In this document: piece after piece, positions 20,051-29,200 of the stretch | Layout of the letters: each line of letters starts with the position of its first letter | How positions within the stretch are numbered: position 1 is the first letter of the stretch | Notes under the pieces: model-generated | Told to the model about the DNA's origin: nothing | Database searches by the model: none | The model's input: the letters and a program-made list of their open reading frames with translations, nothing else | Translations under genes and position numbers: made by a program | Source: Thermus thermamylovorans | Lineage (GTDB): Bacteria; Deinococcota; Deinococci; Deinococcales; Thermaceae | Reading direction: 5' to 3' | DNA length: 64,000 nt | Assembly (NCBI RefSeq): GCF_004307015.1 | Contig: NZ_SIJL01000001.1 | Coordinates: 124,001-188,000, forward strand

Positions 20051-20305
20051 ATGGTCAAGATCAGGCTTTCCCGGTTTGGCTCCAAGCACAACCCCCACTA
20101 CCGCATCGTGGTGGCCGACAGCCGCAGGAAGCGGGATGGGGCCTACATCGAGAAGATCGGCTACTACGACCCCCGCAAGACCACCCCGGACTGGCTCAAG
20201 GTGGACGTGGAGCGGGCCAAGTACTGGCTCTCCGTGGGGGCCCAGCCCACGGACACCGCCAGGAGGCTTCTCCGTCAGGCGGGGGTCTTCCGGCAGGAGG
20301 GCTGA
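20051..20305 (+). CDS. rpsP: 30S ribosomal protein bS16
   Basis: Small-subunit assembly protein of 84 residues, with the diagnostic start [12 protein letters not shown] and the Y-R-I-V-V-A-D-S-R and I-G-Y-Y-D-P segments. AAAGGAG precedes the ATG by a few bases. Its neighbours ffh, khpA, rimM, trmD and rplS form the block conserved across many bacteria. Confidence 0.97.
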   Translation: MVKIRLSRFGSKHNPHYRIVVADSRRKRDGAYIEKIGYYDPRKTTPDWLKVDVERAKYWLSVGAQPTDTARRLLRQAGVFRQEG

Positions 20306-20319
20306 GGCTTTCCCCCTCC

Positions 20320-20350
20320 GGGGGCCGCGCGGGTTTCCCGGTGCGGCCCC
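20320..20350 (+). terminator. Hairpin terminator after rpsP
   Basis: GGGGCCGC and GCGGCCCC pair around an inner CGGG-TTT-CCCG hairpin, followed by TTTG. It separates the rpsP message from khpA, which has its own -10 box directly downstream. Confidence 0.6.
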
Positions 20351-20357
20351 TTTGCCT

Positions 20358-20363
20358 TAGCAT
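20358..20363 (+). promoter_or_regulatory. Putative -10 element of khpA
   Basis: TAGCAT ends 6 nt before the ATG at 20370, the same spacing as the other leaderless-type promoters here. The -35 region coincides with the terminator hairpin. Confidence 0.4.
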
Positions 20364-20369
20364 GGGGCC

Positions 20370-20588
20370 ATGCGGGACCTGGTGGAGTACCTGGCGAGGA
20401 GCGTGGTGGACCAGCCCGAGCGGGTGCGGGTGCAGGAGCGGCGTACCCGGGAAGGGCCGGTCTACGTGGTGGAGGTGGCCCCCGAGGACAAGGGCCGCCT
20501 CATCGGCAAGGGGGGGCGGGTCATCGAGGCCATCCGCACCCTGGTGCGGGCCTACGCCAAGCGCAAGGTGGGGGTGGAGGTGCGCTAA
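20370..20588 (+). CDS. khpA: KH-domain RNA-binding protein KhpA
   Basis: A 72-residue single KH domain with the G-R-L-I-G-K-G-G-R-V-I RNA-binding loop (GxxG). Relatives dimerise with KhpB and bind many transcripts; loss affects cell size in streptococci. The position between rpsP and rimM is typical. No other domain is present. Confidence 0.9.
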   Translation: MRDLVEYLARSVVDQPERVRVQERRTREGPVYVVEVAPEDKGRLIGKGGRVIEAIRTLVRAYAKRKVGVEVR

Positions 20589-20661
20589 GTACCCCGTCTT
20601 GGCCCATGCCGCCACGGGGGCCCCAAAGGGGTCCTTCCCGCCCCGGTCCGGGGGGCTTTGG

Positions 20662-20667
20662 CATAAT
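20662..20667 (+). promoter_or_regulatory. Putative -10 element of rimM-trmD
   Basis: CATAAT ends 9 nt before the rim[13 protein letters not shown] stretch in between is too close to the ATG for a standard SD. Confidence 0.4.
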
Positions 20668-20676
20668 GGAGGGGGT

Positions 20677-21165
20677 ATGCGCCTGGTGGAAATCGGCCGC
20701 TTCGGGGCGCCCTACGCCCTCCAGGGAGGCCTCAAGTTCCGCGGGGAGCCAGTGGTGGCCCACTTGGAGCGGGTCTACGTGGAGGGGCACGGCTGGCGGG
20801 CGGTGGAGGACCTCTACCCGGTGGCCGGGGAGCTGGTGGTCCACCTGGCCGGGGTGGCCACCCGGGAGCTGGCGGAGGCCCTGGTGGGCCTCCGGGTCTA
20901 CGCGGAGGTGGCGGACCTGCCCCCCCTGGAGGAGGGGCAGTACTACTACTTCGCCCTCATCGGCCTGCCCGTCTACGTGGCGGGGCGGCAGGTGGGGGAG
21001 GTGGCGGACATCCTGGACGCCGGGGCCCAGGACGTGCTGGTGATCCGCGGGGTGGGGGAGCGGCTCCGCGACCAAGCGGAGCGCCTCGTGCCGCTGCAGG
21101 CCCCCTACGTGCGGGTGGCGGAGGAGGGGATCCACGTGGAGCCCATCCCCGGCCTCTTCGACTAG
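20677..21165 (+). CDS. rimM: Ribosome maturation factor RimM
   Basis: 16S rRNA processing factor that binds S19 and helps mature the 30S head. The 162-residue protein has the opening strand E-I-G-R-F-G-A-P-Y-A-L-Q-G-G-L-K and the E-G-Q-Y-Y-Y-F-A-L-I-G-L-P-V hinge. The PRC-barrel half follows, ending with H-V-E-P-I-P-G-L-F-D. The reading frame continues far upstream, but the ATG at 20677 fits both the family start and the upstream -10. The trmD ATG follows directly. Confidence 0.93.
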   Translation: MRLVEIGRFGAPYALQGGLKFRGEPVVAHLERVYVEGHGWRAVEDLYPVAGELVVHLAGVATRELAEALVGLRVYAEVADLPPLEEGQYYYFALIGLPVYVAGRQVGEVADILDAGAQDVLVIRGVGERLRDQAERLVPLQAPYVRVAEEGIHVEPIPGLFD

Positions 21166-21885
21166 ATGCGCTACACGGTTCTCACCCTCTTCCCGGGCCT
21201 CATCCGCCCCTGGCTCGCCGAGTCCCTTCTCAAAAAGGCCCAGGAGCGGGGCCTCATCCGGGTGGAGGTGGTGGACCTGAGGGCCTTCGGCCTGGGCCGC
21301 CACCGCACGGTGGACGACACCCCGTATGGGGGCGGGGCAGGGATGGTGATCCGCCCCGACGTGGCCGTGGCCGCCCTGGAGTCGGTCCTGCCCGCGGACG
21401 AGGTGGTGCTCCTCTCCCCGGCGGGGGAGCCCTTCACCCAACGGGTGGCGGAAGAGCTCTCGGGGAAGGGGCACCTGGTCCTCCTGGCGGGCCGGTACGA
21501 GGGGTTTGACGCCCGGGTGGAGGCCTTCGCCACCCGGGTTCTCTCCATTGGGGACTACGTGCTCATGGGGGGGGAGGTGGCCGCCCTGGCGGTCCTCGAG
21601 GCCACCGCCCGCCTCCTTCCCGGCGTCATCGGGGACCCGGAAAGCCACCGCCAGGACTCCTTCGTGCGGGGGCTTCTGGACTACCCCCACTACACCCGGC
21701 CCCCGGAGTTCCGCGGCCTGGGGGTGCCGGAAGTGCTCCTCTCGGGGGACCACCAGGAGGTGGAGCGGTGGCGGCGGAAGGAGGCCCTCCGCCGCACCCT
21801 TGCCCTCCGCCCGGAGCTTTTGCGGCAAGCCCGGGTAGGGCCCCTCGAGGCCCAGTGGCTTGCGGAACTGGACCGGGAGAGCTAA
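21166..21885 (+). CDS. trmD: tRNA (guanine-37-N1)-methyltransferase
   Basis: SPOUT methyltransferase that makes m1G37 and so prevents frameshifting. The 239-residue protein has [13 protein letters not shown], the knot segments [13 protein letters not shown] and [11 protein letters not shown], and the C-terminal catalytic region with D-S-F. It starts immediately after the rimM stop. Confidence 0.97.
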   Translation: MRYTVLTLFPGLIRPWLAESLLKKAQERGLIRVEVVDLRAFGLGRHRTVDDTPYGGGAGMVIRPDVAVAALESVLPADEVVLLSPAGEPFTQRVAEELSGKGHLVLLAGRYEGFDARVEAFATRVLSIGDYVLMGGEVAALAVLEATARLLPGVIGDPESHRQDSFVRGLLDYPHYTRPPEFRGLGVPEVLLSGDHQEVERWRRKEALRRTLALRPELLRQARVGPLEAQWLAELDRES

Positions 21886-21942
21886 ACTGGGGCCTGTTGC
21901 CCACGAACCCCCTGAGGGTTCCTCTGGGATGGGAGGCGAGGG

Positions 21943-22395
21943 ATGAACCGAGGAGCGCTTCTGAAGGTGGTGGAGTCCCGCTACACCCGCACCGACCTGC
22001 CCGAGTTCCGCCCGGGGGACACCGTGCGGGTGGCCTACCGGGTGAAGGAGGGCAACCGCACCCGGGTGCAGAACTTTGAGGGGATCGTCATCAGGATCAA
22101 GCGGAACGGCTACAACACCAGCTTTACCGTGCGCAAGGTGAGCTACGGGGTGGGGGTGGAGCGCATCTTCCCCCTCCACTCCCCCTTGATCGAAAAGGTG
22201 GAGATCGTCCAGCGGGGCCGGGCCCGCCGGGCCAGGCTCTACTTCATCCGGGAGCTTTCCGAAAGGGAAATCCGCCGCAAGCTCCGGGCCGACCGCAAGC
22301 GCATGGGCCAGGACCGCGAGGAGGCCAAGGCCGCCAGGGAAGCCGCCCAGGCGCCCGCGGAGGCCCCCGCCGAAGGGGAGACGCCCAGGGAGTAG
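21943..22395 (+). CDS. rplS: 50S ribosomal protein bL19
   Basis: Large-subunit protein at the subunit interface. The first 120 residues carry the L19 core ([27 protein letters not shown]-x-I). A hydrophilic Ala/Glu-rich tail brings it to 150 residues, a tail length I recall from other Thermus L19 proteins. GGGAGGCGAGGG precedes the ATG. A short GAACCC/GGGTTC hairpin lies upstream at 21905-21921. Confidence 0.96.
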   Translation: MNRGALLKVVESRYTRTDLPEFRPGDTVRVAYRVKEGNRTRVQNFEGIVIRIKRNGYNTSFTVRKVSYGVGVERIFPLHSPLIEKVEIVQRGRARRARLYFIRELSEREIRRKLRADRKRMGQDREEAKAAREAAQAPAEAPAEGETPRE

Positions 22396-22407
22396 GGCCA
22401 CATGCCC

Positions 22408-22434
22408 CCCCGCGCGGACTTTGCCCGCGTGGGG
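22408..22434 (+). terminator. Hairpin downstream of rplS
   Basis: CCCCGCGCGG and CCGCGTGGGG form a 10-bp stem with one G-U pair and a 7-nt loop, without a U-run. It lies between convergent rplS and the response regulator gene. Confidence 0.45.
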
Positions 22435-22502
22435 ACCCCGGCGGAGGGCTGCCCACCCCCTGCCCCGGCACCGGGGAGCGAAGGGTCCAGCGGAAAAGGG
22501 CT

Positions 22503-23111
22503 CTAGCCTTTTTCCGCCAGGAACCCCAGGCTCCTGGCCTTGGCTAGGGCCTCCACCCGGTTTCTGACCAGAAGCTTGCCGTACAGGTTTTCCAGGTGGT
22601 CCTTCACCGTGTCGGGGGAGAGGCCGAGGGCCTTGGCCATTTCCTTCACCGATAGCCCCTGGGCCAGGAGCCTGAGCACCGCCTCCTCCCTGGGGGTGAG
22701 GCTGGGCAGGTCCGGGGGGACCAGGCGCTCCTCTCCCCGGGCCACCCGCAGAAGCCGCCCCTTGAGCTCCGGAGCGGAGAGCTCTTTGGAGAAGTAGGCG
22801 TCGGCCCCGGCCAGGAGGGCTTCCCGCACCAGGGCGGGCTCCTGGTAGGTGGTGAGGAGGGCGATGAGGCCCCGGTAGCCCCCTTGACGGAGCCTCCGGG
22901 TGCACTCCAGCCCGTCCATGCCGGGCATGCGCAGGTCGAGAAGGGCGGCCTCCGGCCTCAGGGCCAGGGCCTTCTCCAGGGCCTCCTGGCCGCTGGCCGC
23001 CTCCGCCACCACCTCCAGCCCCTCCCGCTCCAGGCCCGCCCGGAGCCCCAGCCGGAAGAGGGGGTGGTCGTCGGCGATGAGCACGCGAAGGGTTGCCCCA
23101 AGGTGGCCCAT
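22503..23111 (-). CDS. Orphan NarL/LuxR-type response regulator
   Basis: Two-domain regulator of 202 residues. The receiver has acidic residues in I-A-D-D-H-P (Asp14/Asp15), the phospho-acceptor Asp59 in [11 protein letters not shown] and a lysine in F-S-K-E-L. The C-terminal LuxR helix-turn-helix reads [15 protein letters not shown]. No histidine kinase gene is adjacent, so the partner and signal are unknown. ATG at 23111 is chosen because TATGCT ends 9 nt upstream; the in-frame GTG at 23117 would lie at or before the transcription start. Confidence 0.88.
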   Translation of the reverse strand: MGHLGATLRVLIADDHPLFRLGLRAGLEREGLEVVAEAASGQEALEKALALRPEAALLDLRMPGMDGLECTRRLRQGGYRGLIALLTTYQEPALVREALLAGADAYFSKELSAPELKGRLLRVARGEERLVPPDLPSLTPREEAVLRLLAQGLSVKEMAKALGLSPDTVKDHLENLYGKLLVRNRVEALAKARSLGFLAEKG

Positions 23112-23120
23112 CCTCACCTA

Positions 23121-23126
23121 AGCATA
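23121..23126 (-). promoter_or_regulatory. -10 element of the response regulator gene
   Basis: Minus-strand TATGCT, 9 nt before the ATG at 23111, about 30 bp from the opposing sdaA -10 box. Confidence 0.45.
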
Positions 23127-23156
23127 GGGCCTGGGCGTGAAAGGCCTGTCAAGGTC

Positions 23157-23162
23157 TATACT
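23157..23162 (+). promoter_or_regulatory. -10 element of sdaA
   Basis: TATACT ends 6 nt before the ATG at 23169, indicating a leaderless message. Confidence 0.6.
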
Positions 23163-23168
23163 GGGAGC

Positions 23169-24071
23169 ATGCCCCTGACCCTGAATGGCCTGGCCCGGCT
23201 CCCGGGCCGGGCCTCGGAGCACGTGTTGCGCGAGGAGGTGGAGGAAACGGGCCTGGCCCCCGGGATCATCCTGGAAAGGCTCCGGGAGCGCCTTTCGGTC
23301 ATGCGGGACTCCATCCAGAGGGGCCTCGCTTCCGACGCCCCCAGCGTGGCGGGGATGGTGGGGAAGAACGCCAAGACCCTCTGGGAGGCCCCGGACCCCC
23401 TAAGGGATCCCCTCCTCCGGCGGGTCCAGGCCTACGCCATGGCGGTGAACGAGGAGAACGCCCGCATGGGGCGCATCGTGGCTGCCCCCACCGCGGGGAG
23501 CGCCGGAACCCTGCCGGGGGCCCTTCTGGGGGTGGCCGACCACCTGGGCCTGCCCGAGGAGGACCTCCTCATGCCCCTGGTCCTGGCCGCGGGGGTGGCC
23601 AAGATCATCAGCCGGCAGATCTACATCGCCGGGGCCACGGGCGGCTGCCAGGCGGAGATCGGCGCCTCCGCGGCCATGGCCGCGGCTGCAGTGACGGAAC
23701 TCCTCGGGGGGAGCCCGGAGGCCTCGGCCCACGCCGCCGCCTTGGCCCTGCAAAACACCCTGGGCCTGGTCTGCGACCCCGTGGGGGGGTTCGTGGAGGT
23801 GCCCTGCGTGATGCGCAACGGCTTCTACGCGGTGCACGCGGTGAGCGCCGCTTCCATGGCCCTGGCGGGGATCCGCAGCGTCATCCCCCCGGACGAGGTG
23901 ATCCTGGCCATGGCGGGCATCGGCCGTCTCCTGCCCCTGGAGCTCAAGGAGACGGGCCTGGGAGGCCTGGCCGACACCCCCACGGGGCGCAGGCTGGCGG
24001 CCAGGGCCCTGGGGGAGGGCGCGGAGGAAACCCTTGCCCCCGCGAGGGAGGGGCCTACTCCTCCCCTTTAG
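23169..24071 (+). CDS. sdaAA: L-serine dehydratase, iron-sulfur-dependent, alpha subunit
   Basis: Deaminates L-serine to pyruvate using a 4Fe-4S cluster. The 300-residue protein has the alpha-chain signature [13 protein letters not shown] and three cluster cysteines at about 160 (G-G-C-Q-A-E), 202 (V-C-D-P-V-G-G) and 213 (V-P-C-V-M). No beta-chain gene is adjacent, so the partner subunit must be encoded elsewhere. The last 17 bp overlap the 3' end of the convergent sulfurtransferase gene. The start follows from the promoter. Confidence 0.9.
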   Translation: MPLTLNGLARLPGRASEHVLREEVEETGLAPGIILERLRERLSVMRDSIQRGLASDAPSVAGMVGKNAKTLWEAPDPLRDPLLRRVQAYAMAVNEENARMGRIVAAPTAGSAGTLPGALLGVADHLGLPEEDLLMPLVLAAGVAKIISRQIYIAGATGGCQAEIGASAAMAAAAVTELLGGSPEASAHAAALALQNTLGLVCDPVGGFVEVPCVMRNGFYAVHAVSAASMALAGIRSVIPPDEVILAMAGIGRLLPLELKETGLGGLADTPTGRRLAARALGEGAEETLAPAREGPTPPL

Positions 24072-24912
24072 CCACGGGCACCCCCACCAGGTTCCCCCAC
24101 TCCGTCCAGGAGCCGTCGTAGTTCTTCACCCGGGGGTAGCCCAGCAGGTACTTGAGCACGAACCAGGAGTGGCTGGAACGCTCGGCGATGCGGCAGTAGA
24201 CCACCACGTCCTTATCCTGGGTGACGCCCAGGGGCTCGTAGAGGGCCTTGAGCTCCTCCGCGGACTTGAAGGTCCCGTCGGGGTTCACCGCCTTGGCCCA
24301 GGGGATGTTCTTGGCCCCGGGGATGTGCCCTGCCCGCAGAGCCCCCTCCTGGGGGTAGTTGGGCATGTGGGTGAGCTCTCCCCGGTACTCCTCGGGGCTC
24401 CTCACGTCCACCAGGGCCCCCTTGCCCTCCTTTACCTTAAGGATGTGCTTGAGCACCTCGTCCCGGTAGGCGCGGATGGACTCGTCCCGGTAGGGCACCC
24501 GGTAGGCGCCCTTGGGGTAGCTCGGCACCTCGGTGGTGAGGGGGCGGCCCTCCTCCACCCACTTCTGCCTTCCCCCGTTCATGAGGCGCGCGTCCTGGTG
24601 GCCGTTGTACTTGAAGAACCAGAAGGCGTAGGCCGCCCACCAGTTGTTCTTGTCCCCGTAGAGGACCACGGTGGTGTCGTTGGAGATCCCCAGGCGCTCC
24701 ATGAGCTGGGCGAAGCCCTCCTCGTCCACGAAGTCCCGCACCACCGGGTCCCAGAAGTCCCGCTGCCAGTCCACCTTCTGCGCTCCTGGGATGTGCCCGG
24801 TGTCGTAGAGGAGGATGTCCTCGTCCACCTCGAGGACCCGTACCTTCGGGTCGGCCAGGTGCTCCTGGACCCACTCCGTGCTCACCAGGACCTCGGGATG
24901 CGCGTAGCCCAT
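24055..24912 (-). CDS. sseA: Thiosulfate/3-mercaptopyruvate sulfurtransferase (tandem rhodanese)
   Basis: Transfers sulfane sulfur from thiosulfate or mercaptopyruvate to acceptors. The 285-residue protein has two rhodanese domains. The N-terminal one (G-H-I-P-G-A, residues 39-44) lacks a catalytic cysteine. The C-terminal one has [19 protein letters not shown] and the active-site loop starting at Cys240 (C-R-I-A-E-R), a slightly unusual version of C-R-x-G-x-R/T. GGAGGTGAGT precedes the ATG at 24912. Donor preference cannot be settled from this loop. Confidence 0.9.
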   Translation of the reverse strand: MGYAHPEVLVSTEWVQEHLADPKVRVLEVDEDILLYDTGHIPGAQKVDWQRDFWDPVVRDFVDEEGFAQLMERLGISNDTTVVLYGDKNNWWAAYAFWFFKYNGHQDARLMNGGRQKWVEEGRPLTTEVPSYPKGAYRVPYRDESIRAYRDEVLKHILKVKEGKGALVDVRSPEEYRGELTHMPNYPQEGALRAGHIPGAKNIPWAKAVNPDGTFKSAEELKALYEPLGVTQDKDVVVYCRIAERSSHSWFVLKYLLGYPRVKNYDGSWTEWGNLVGVPVAKGEE

Positions 24913-24928
24913 ACTCACCTCCGCGCCC

Positions 24929-24956
24929 AATATACCCCTGAGCCTTGCCTTAACAA
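24929..24956 (-). promoter_or_regulatory. sseA promoter
   Basis: Minus-strand TATATT (24934 to 24929) lies 16 nt before the ATG. TTGTTA about 16 bp further up can serve as the -35 box. Confidence 0.45.
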
Positions 24957-24985
24957 CAAACCTAGGGCACAATTCCCCAAGGTCC

Positions 24986-25014
24986 TTGTTCCGGAGGCCG
25001 CGATCTGGTATAAA
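24986..25014 (+). promoter_or_regulatory. Promoter of the metallopeptidase gene
   Basis: TTGTTC (24986-24991) and TATAAA (25009-25014) with a 17-bp spacer. Transcription should begin at about 25021, giving a leader of roughly 150 nt, the longest in this window apart from the B12 riboswitch. Confidence 0.6.
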
Positions 25015-25020
25015 GACCCC

Positions 25021-25170
25021 TGGGGAGTAGCTGCCCTGCGCGGACCGGCCCATCGCCCCTACGGGAGGTCTTCCTCCTTGGGTTGGCCAAAGCGCCTTGG
25101 GCGCGCGGCGAAGACCACCGCGAAGGTGGCCTGAGCCGCTCTGCTACTCCCAAAGGAGGTGAGGTCGAGC
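25021..25170 (+). promoter_or_regulatory. Structured 5' leader with closing helix and anti-Shine-Dalgarno segment (candidate riboswitch)
   Basis: GGGAGTAGC (25023-25031) pairs perfectly with GCTACTCCC (25143-25151) and encloses about 110 nt. Inside, GGTCTTC (25067-25073) pairs with GAAGACC (25110-25116), and local hairpins GCGCC/GGCGC and CCACC/GGTGG form. CCTCCTTGGG (25073-25082) can instead pair with CCC-AAA-GGAGG (25149-25159), hiding the SD, with one bulged base. Closing helix and SD lie side by side, as in translational riboswitches. The first bases resemble yybP-ykoY RNAs, but the closing helix does not match that class. Confidence 0.6.
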
Positions 25171-25848
25171 GTGGAGATCTTTGCCCTTTTGCTCATGGTG
25201 CTGGTCTTCCTGGCCAGCTTGGCGATCCAAGGGGGGTTGCAGGCCACCTTCGCCCGCTTTAGCCGGGTGGCCAACGCCCGGGGCCTCACGGGGGCCCAGG
25301 TGGCCCGGGCTATCCTGGACGCCCACGGCCTCGGCCACGTGAAGGTGGAGCCCGTACCCGGAACCCTCACCGACCACTACGACCCCCACGCCAAGGCCGT
25401 GCGGCTCTCCCAGCCCAACTACGCCTCCCCCAGCCTGGCGGCCCTGGCGGTGGCGGCCCACGAGGTGGGGCACGCGGTGCAGGACGCCCAGGGGTACGCC
25501 TGGCTCCGGGTGCGGGCCAGCCTCTGGCCCGCCGCCAGCCTGGGCACCAACCTGGGCCCCATCCTGGTCATCGCCGGGTTGATGCTGGGGGCCCTGGGCC
25601 TGGCCAAGCTGGGCCTTTACCTTTACCTGGCGGTGGCCCTCTTCCAGCTGGTCACCCTACCCGTGGAGTTCGACGCCTCCAGGCGGGCCATGGACTTCCT
25701 CCGGCGCATGGGCTTCCTCTCCCAGGGGGAGGTGGCCCCCGCCCGGCGCGTCCTCACCTGGGCGGCCCTCACCTACGTGGCGGCCCTGGCCAGCTCCTTG
25801 GCCACCATCCTCTACTACGCCAGCCTCCTCATGGGACGGAGGGAGTAG
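25171..25848 (+). CDS. Membrane-anchored zinc metallopeptidase (YugP-like)
   Basis: The 225-residue protein has an N-terminal membrane segment (about 3-20), the zinc motif A-A-H-E-V-G-H-A-V at 95-103, and hydrophobic segments near 120-165 and 190-215 in the arrangement of the neutral zinc metallopeptidase/YugP family. Physiological substrates are unknown. The GTG at 25171 is chosen because AAGGAGGTGA lies 8 nt upstream; an in-frame GTG at 25159 overlaps that ribosome site. It stands alone behind an elaborate leader, so expression is probably controlled at translation. Confidence 0.85.
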   Translation: MEIFALLLMVLVFLASLAIQGGLQATFARFSRVANARGLTGAQVARAILDAHGLGHVKVEPVPGTLTDHYDPHAKAVRLSQPNYASPSLAALAVAAHEVGHAVQDAQGYAWLRVRASLWPAASLGTNLGPILVIAGLMLGALGLAKLGLYLYLAVALFQLVTLPVEFDASRRAMDFLRRMGFLSQGEVAPARRVLTWAALTYVAALASSLATILYYASLLMGRRE

Positions 25849-25864
25849 CCCCCTCCCCGGTCCC

Positions 25865-25888
25865 CCGCCCCGGCGCCGGCCGGGGCGG
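25865..25888. terminator. Terminator between convergent genes
   Basis: CCGCCCCGGC and GCCGGGGCGG form a 10-bp stem with a 4-nt loop. On the plus strand CCCCCCCTTTTG follows. Confidence 0.6.
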
Positions 25889-25943
25889 CCCCCCCTTTTG
25901 CGGAGAACCCCTGGCCCTTCCCGCCGCCCGCGCTGGGGCGGCG

Positions 25944-26270
25944 TCAGCGCCCGTCCCCCGATCCCCCGATCCGCCCCCGCTCCAGCCGCGAGCGGAGCTT
26001 GGCCAGGTTGTGGGCGGCCACGGCCTCGAGGCTCACCCCCAGGTCTGTGGCCACCTGGGCCACGTACCAGAGTACGTCCCCGAGCTCTGCCAGGAGGGCT
26101 TCCCGGGCCTCCTCGCCGAGCTGCCCCCCCTCGTCCCGCAGCACCTTCTTCACCTTGTTGGCCAGCTCCCCGGCCTCCCCCACCAGACCCAGGGTGGGGT
26201 AGAGGAGGCGGTAGGCCTCGGGGTAGAGAGCGGTCTTCTGAGCCTCCTTCTGGTATTCCTCAAGGGTCAA
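25944..26270 (-). CDS. MazG-like nucleotide pyrophosphohydrolase
   Basis: A compact 108-residue all-alpha NTP-PPase. Such enzymes hydrolyse nucleoside triphosphates to monophosphates, often as house-cleaning. It has the metal-binding pairs G-E-A-G-E (ExxE) and L-G-D-V-L-W (ExxD region) and ends with H-N-L-A-K-L-R-S-R. The TTG start at 26270 is supported by AAGGAGGTGG just upstream. It overlaps the end of smc by 11 bp and is the last gene of that operon. Confidence 0.85.
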   Translation of the reverse strand: MTLEEYQKEAQKTALYPEAYRLLYPTLGLVGEAGELANKVKKVLRDEGGQLGEEAREALLAELGDVLWYVAQVATDLGVSLEAVAAHNLAKLRSRLERGRIGGSGDGR

Positions 26271-29200
26271 GGGCCACCTCCTTGCGGATGGCGTACACCC
26301 GGCTTGCGCCCCCCTCGGCGGTCACCCCATAGAGGGCGTGGCAGGCCTCCATGGTGCGCTTCTGGTGGGTCACCAGGATGAACTGCCGCCCCGAGGCCAA
26401 AAAGTCGGCGAAGCGGAGGAGGTTGGCCTCGTCCAGGGCAGCGTCCACCTCGTCCAACACCGCCAGGGGCAGGCCCCCCTGGAGCTCCCCCAGGGCGAAG
26501 AGGAAGGCCAGGGCCCCCAGGGTCTTCTCCCCCAGGGAGAGGAGGCGCAGATCCTGGGTGCGCTTGCCGGCCGGGACCAGCAGGAGGCGTAAGCCCCCTC
26601 CTTCGCGCCGCACCTCGGCCTGGGCCCCCAGGAGGGCCTGGGCATTTTTTCGGAAAGCTTCCTGAAAAATCCGGAAGCTTTCCTGGAGCCGGGCCCCGTA
26701 GGCCCGTTCCACCCCCCGCCTCTCCTCTTCCAGCCGCTTGAGGGCCTCCCTGGCCTCGGCCACCTCCCCTTCCTGAGCCCGCAGGCGGGTTTCCAGCTCC
26801 GCGAGCTCGCGCTCCGCCAGGGCGTTCACCGGCCCCAGGGCCCGCCGCTCCCCCTCCGCCTGGGCGAGGCGGGCCTGGAGGGCCCGGGGCGTCCCCGGGA
26901 GGCGGGGGGTTTCGGGTAGGGTGGCCACCTCCCGGGATAGCTCCTCCACCAGGGCCTCGCGCCGGGCCAGGAGGAGGTGCAGCCCTTCCCGTTCCGCCAA
27001 GAGGGCGTTGCGGCGGGCCAGGATCTCGGCTTCCCGGTCCTGGAGGCGGCGCCGGGTGGCCTGAGCCTCCTTTAGGCGGGCTTCCAGCCCCTGGGCCTCC
27101 TGGGCCAGGGGGAGAAGGGCCTGGAGGCGCTCCTGCAGCTCAGCCATGCGCGCCCTCACCCGGGCGGCTTCCTCCTGGGCCTCCTGCCATTCACCCCAGG
27201 CTTTTTCCAGGAGGCGCCAGCGCTCGTGGGCCTCCGCCTGGGCTATGGCGGCCTCGAGGGCCTGCCGCTCCTCCTCCAGGCCCACCAGGCGGGTTTCGTC
27301 CCAGGTGGCCCCGGGGGGAACGGGGGGCTGGGGCGGGGTTGGAGGAGGGGTGCGGAGGCGGCCTCGGAGGGCGGCCACCTCCGCCCGGACCGCTTCCAGG
27401 CCTTTTACCGCAAAGGCGGCCAGGGCCTGGGCGAGGGCCTGGGCCTCGGCCTCCTGGCGGGCCATCTCCTCCTGCAACTCCTCCAGACGGCGCCTGAGGA
27501 GAAGGGTTTCACCCCCACCCCGGGACCGCCCTCCGGTGAGGGCCCCCGAGCGCTCCAGGACGTCCCCCTCCAGGGTCACCAGCCGCTCCCTCCCCCCGGC
27601 CCGGCGGTAGGCCAGGGCCGCCTCCAGGTCCTGGAAGACCAGGGTGTCCCCCAGGAGCACCCTGAGGAGGGTTTCTGCCGGCAGGCCGGGAAGGGCCAGG
27701 CGGGCCAGGCGGAAGGCGGGCCCCAGGAGGCCCGGGGCCTTGGGGGTGGGGGGCGGGGAAGGGGGGTGCAGAAGGGTTAGGGGCAGGAAGGTGGCCCGGC
27801 CCCCCTCCCTTTTGAGCCGGGCGATGGCCGCCTTGGCCGCCTCCTCGTCCTCCGTGACCACCCACTGGAGCCGGGGGCCCAAGGCCACCTCCAGGGCCAG
27901 CTCCAGCCCCGGTTGGGGGCGCACCAGGTCGGCCACCACCCCCAGGACCCCGGGGAGGCCCCGCACCCGACGGGGGCCTTCCTGCAGGTCGGCGCCCGTC
28001 TCCAGAAGGTGGCGCAGGCGCTCGGCCTCCTTCTTTTGGGCCTGGGCCTGGGCCCGGAGTTCCGCCAAGGCCTCTTCCAGCCTGCGCCGCTCCGCCGCCT
28101 CCGCCTCGAGGCGGGCCAGGAGGGCCTCCTTCTCCTTAAGCTCCCTCTCCAGCCCCTGCCGCTCCCCCAGGGCCTCCCGGTAGGCCCTAAGCCTCTCCTC
28201 GTAGCGGGCCAGCTCCGCCTCGTGGCGGCGCTGGGCCTCCTCCCAGCGCCGCCTTTCCCCCTGGAGGCGGCGCTCCTCGGCCCGGAGCTTTTCCAGGCGC
28301 GCCCTGAGCTCCCTGGGGGGCGCGGGGGGTGGGGGTACCGGCACCGGGGGGCCGGGTTCCGGGGGCGGGGGCCGGTCCAGGACCCTGAGCACCCGGGAGA
28401 GCTCCCGGAGCTCTCCCTGGAGGCCTTCACCCTCCTTCAGGGCCAGGCGCACCCTTTCCCAGCGCAGGCGCAGGCCTTCCTCTTCCTCGGCCAGGGCCCG
28501 GCGCTCGGCCTCCAGGGCCTGCCGTGCCGCCGCCAGGGCCTCTTCCTCTTGCGCCAGGGCTTGGAGGCGGGCCTTGGCCTTTGCCATCTCCGCCAGGGCC
28601 TCCTCCTGGCGGGCCAGGAGGAGGCTCCGCCGCAGGGCCAGGACCTCGAGGTCCAGGGCGCGCGCCCGTCGGGCCCGCTCGGCCTCGGCCCCAAGGCGCT
28701 CCCCCTGGGCTTTTAGCTCCGAGAGGGCCCGCTCGCGGGCCTCCAGGAGGGCAGCGGCCTCCTCCAGCCTTTCCCCCGCGGCCCTGCTGGCCTCGGCCAC
28801 GGGCCTAAGCCCCGCCGCTTCCTCCAGGTGGGCCAGGAGCACCCCCTCCGGGGCCTCCAGGAGCGCCCCCACCTCCCCCTGGCCCACGATGGCGTACCCC
28901 CCCCGCCCCAAGCCCGTGCCGGCTAGGCGCAGGGCCAGGGCCTTGGCGCTTGCGGGGTGCCCGTTCAGCCAGAGGAGGCTGCGCTCCCCCTCGATGCGCC
29001 GCTCCACCACCAGGCGTTCCTTGCCCCGGGAAAGCTCCAGCCGCACCTCCGCCATCCCCGAGGGGGGACGGCCCTCCCCGCCCTGGAAGAGGAGGGACCG
29101 GAGCTCCTGGCCGCGAAGCTCCTGGGCCCGCACGCCGGTGACGAAGCGCAGGGCCTCCACCAGGTTGCTCTTGCCCGCGCCGTTGGGGCCGATGACCCCG

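Noticed and set aside
17752-20676. Long plus-strand frame leading into rimM
   Set aside because: It is antisense to mgtE and out of frame with ffh; only the last 162 codons are RimM-like.
21905-21921. GAACCC/GGGTTC hairpin before rplS as an L19 autoregulatory leader
   Set aside because: The 6-bp stem is too short and no L19-leader consensus could be matched by eye.
25021-25150. Direct assignment of the metallopeptidase leader to the yybP-ykoY Mn2+ riboswitch class
   Set aside because: Only the first ten bases and a GAAGACC string agree. The bases flanking them cannot form the class closing helix, and the downstream gene is not a metal transporter. Left as unassigned.
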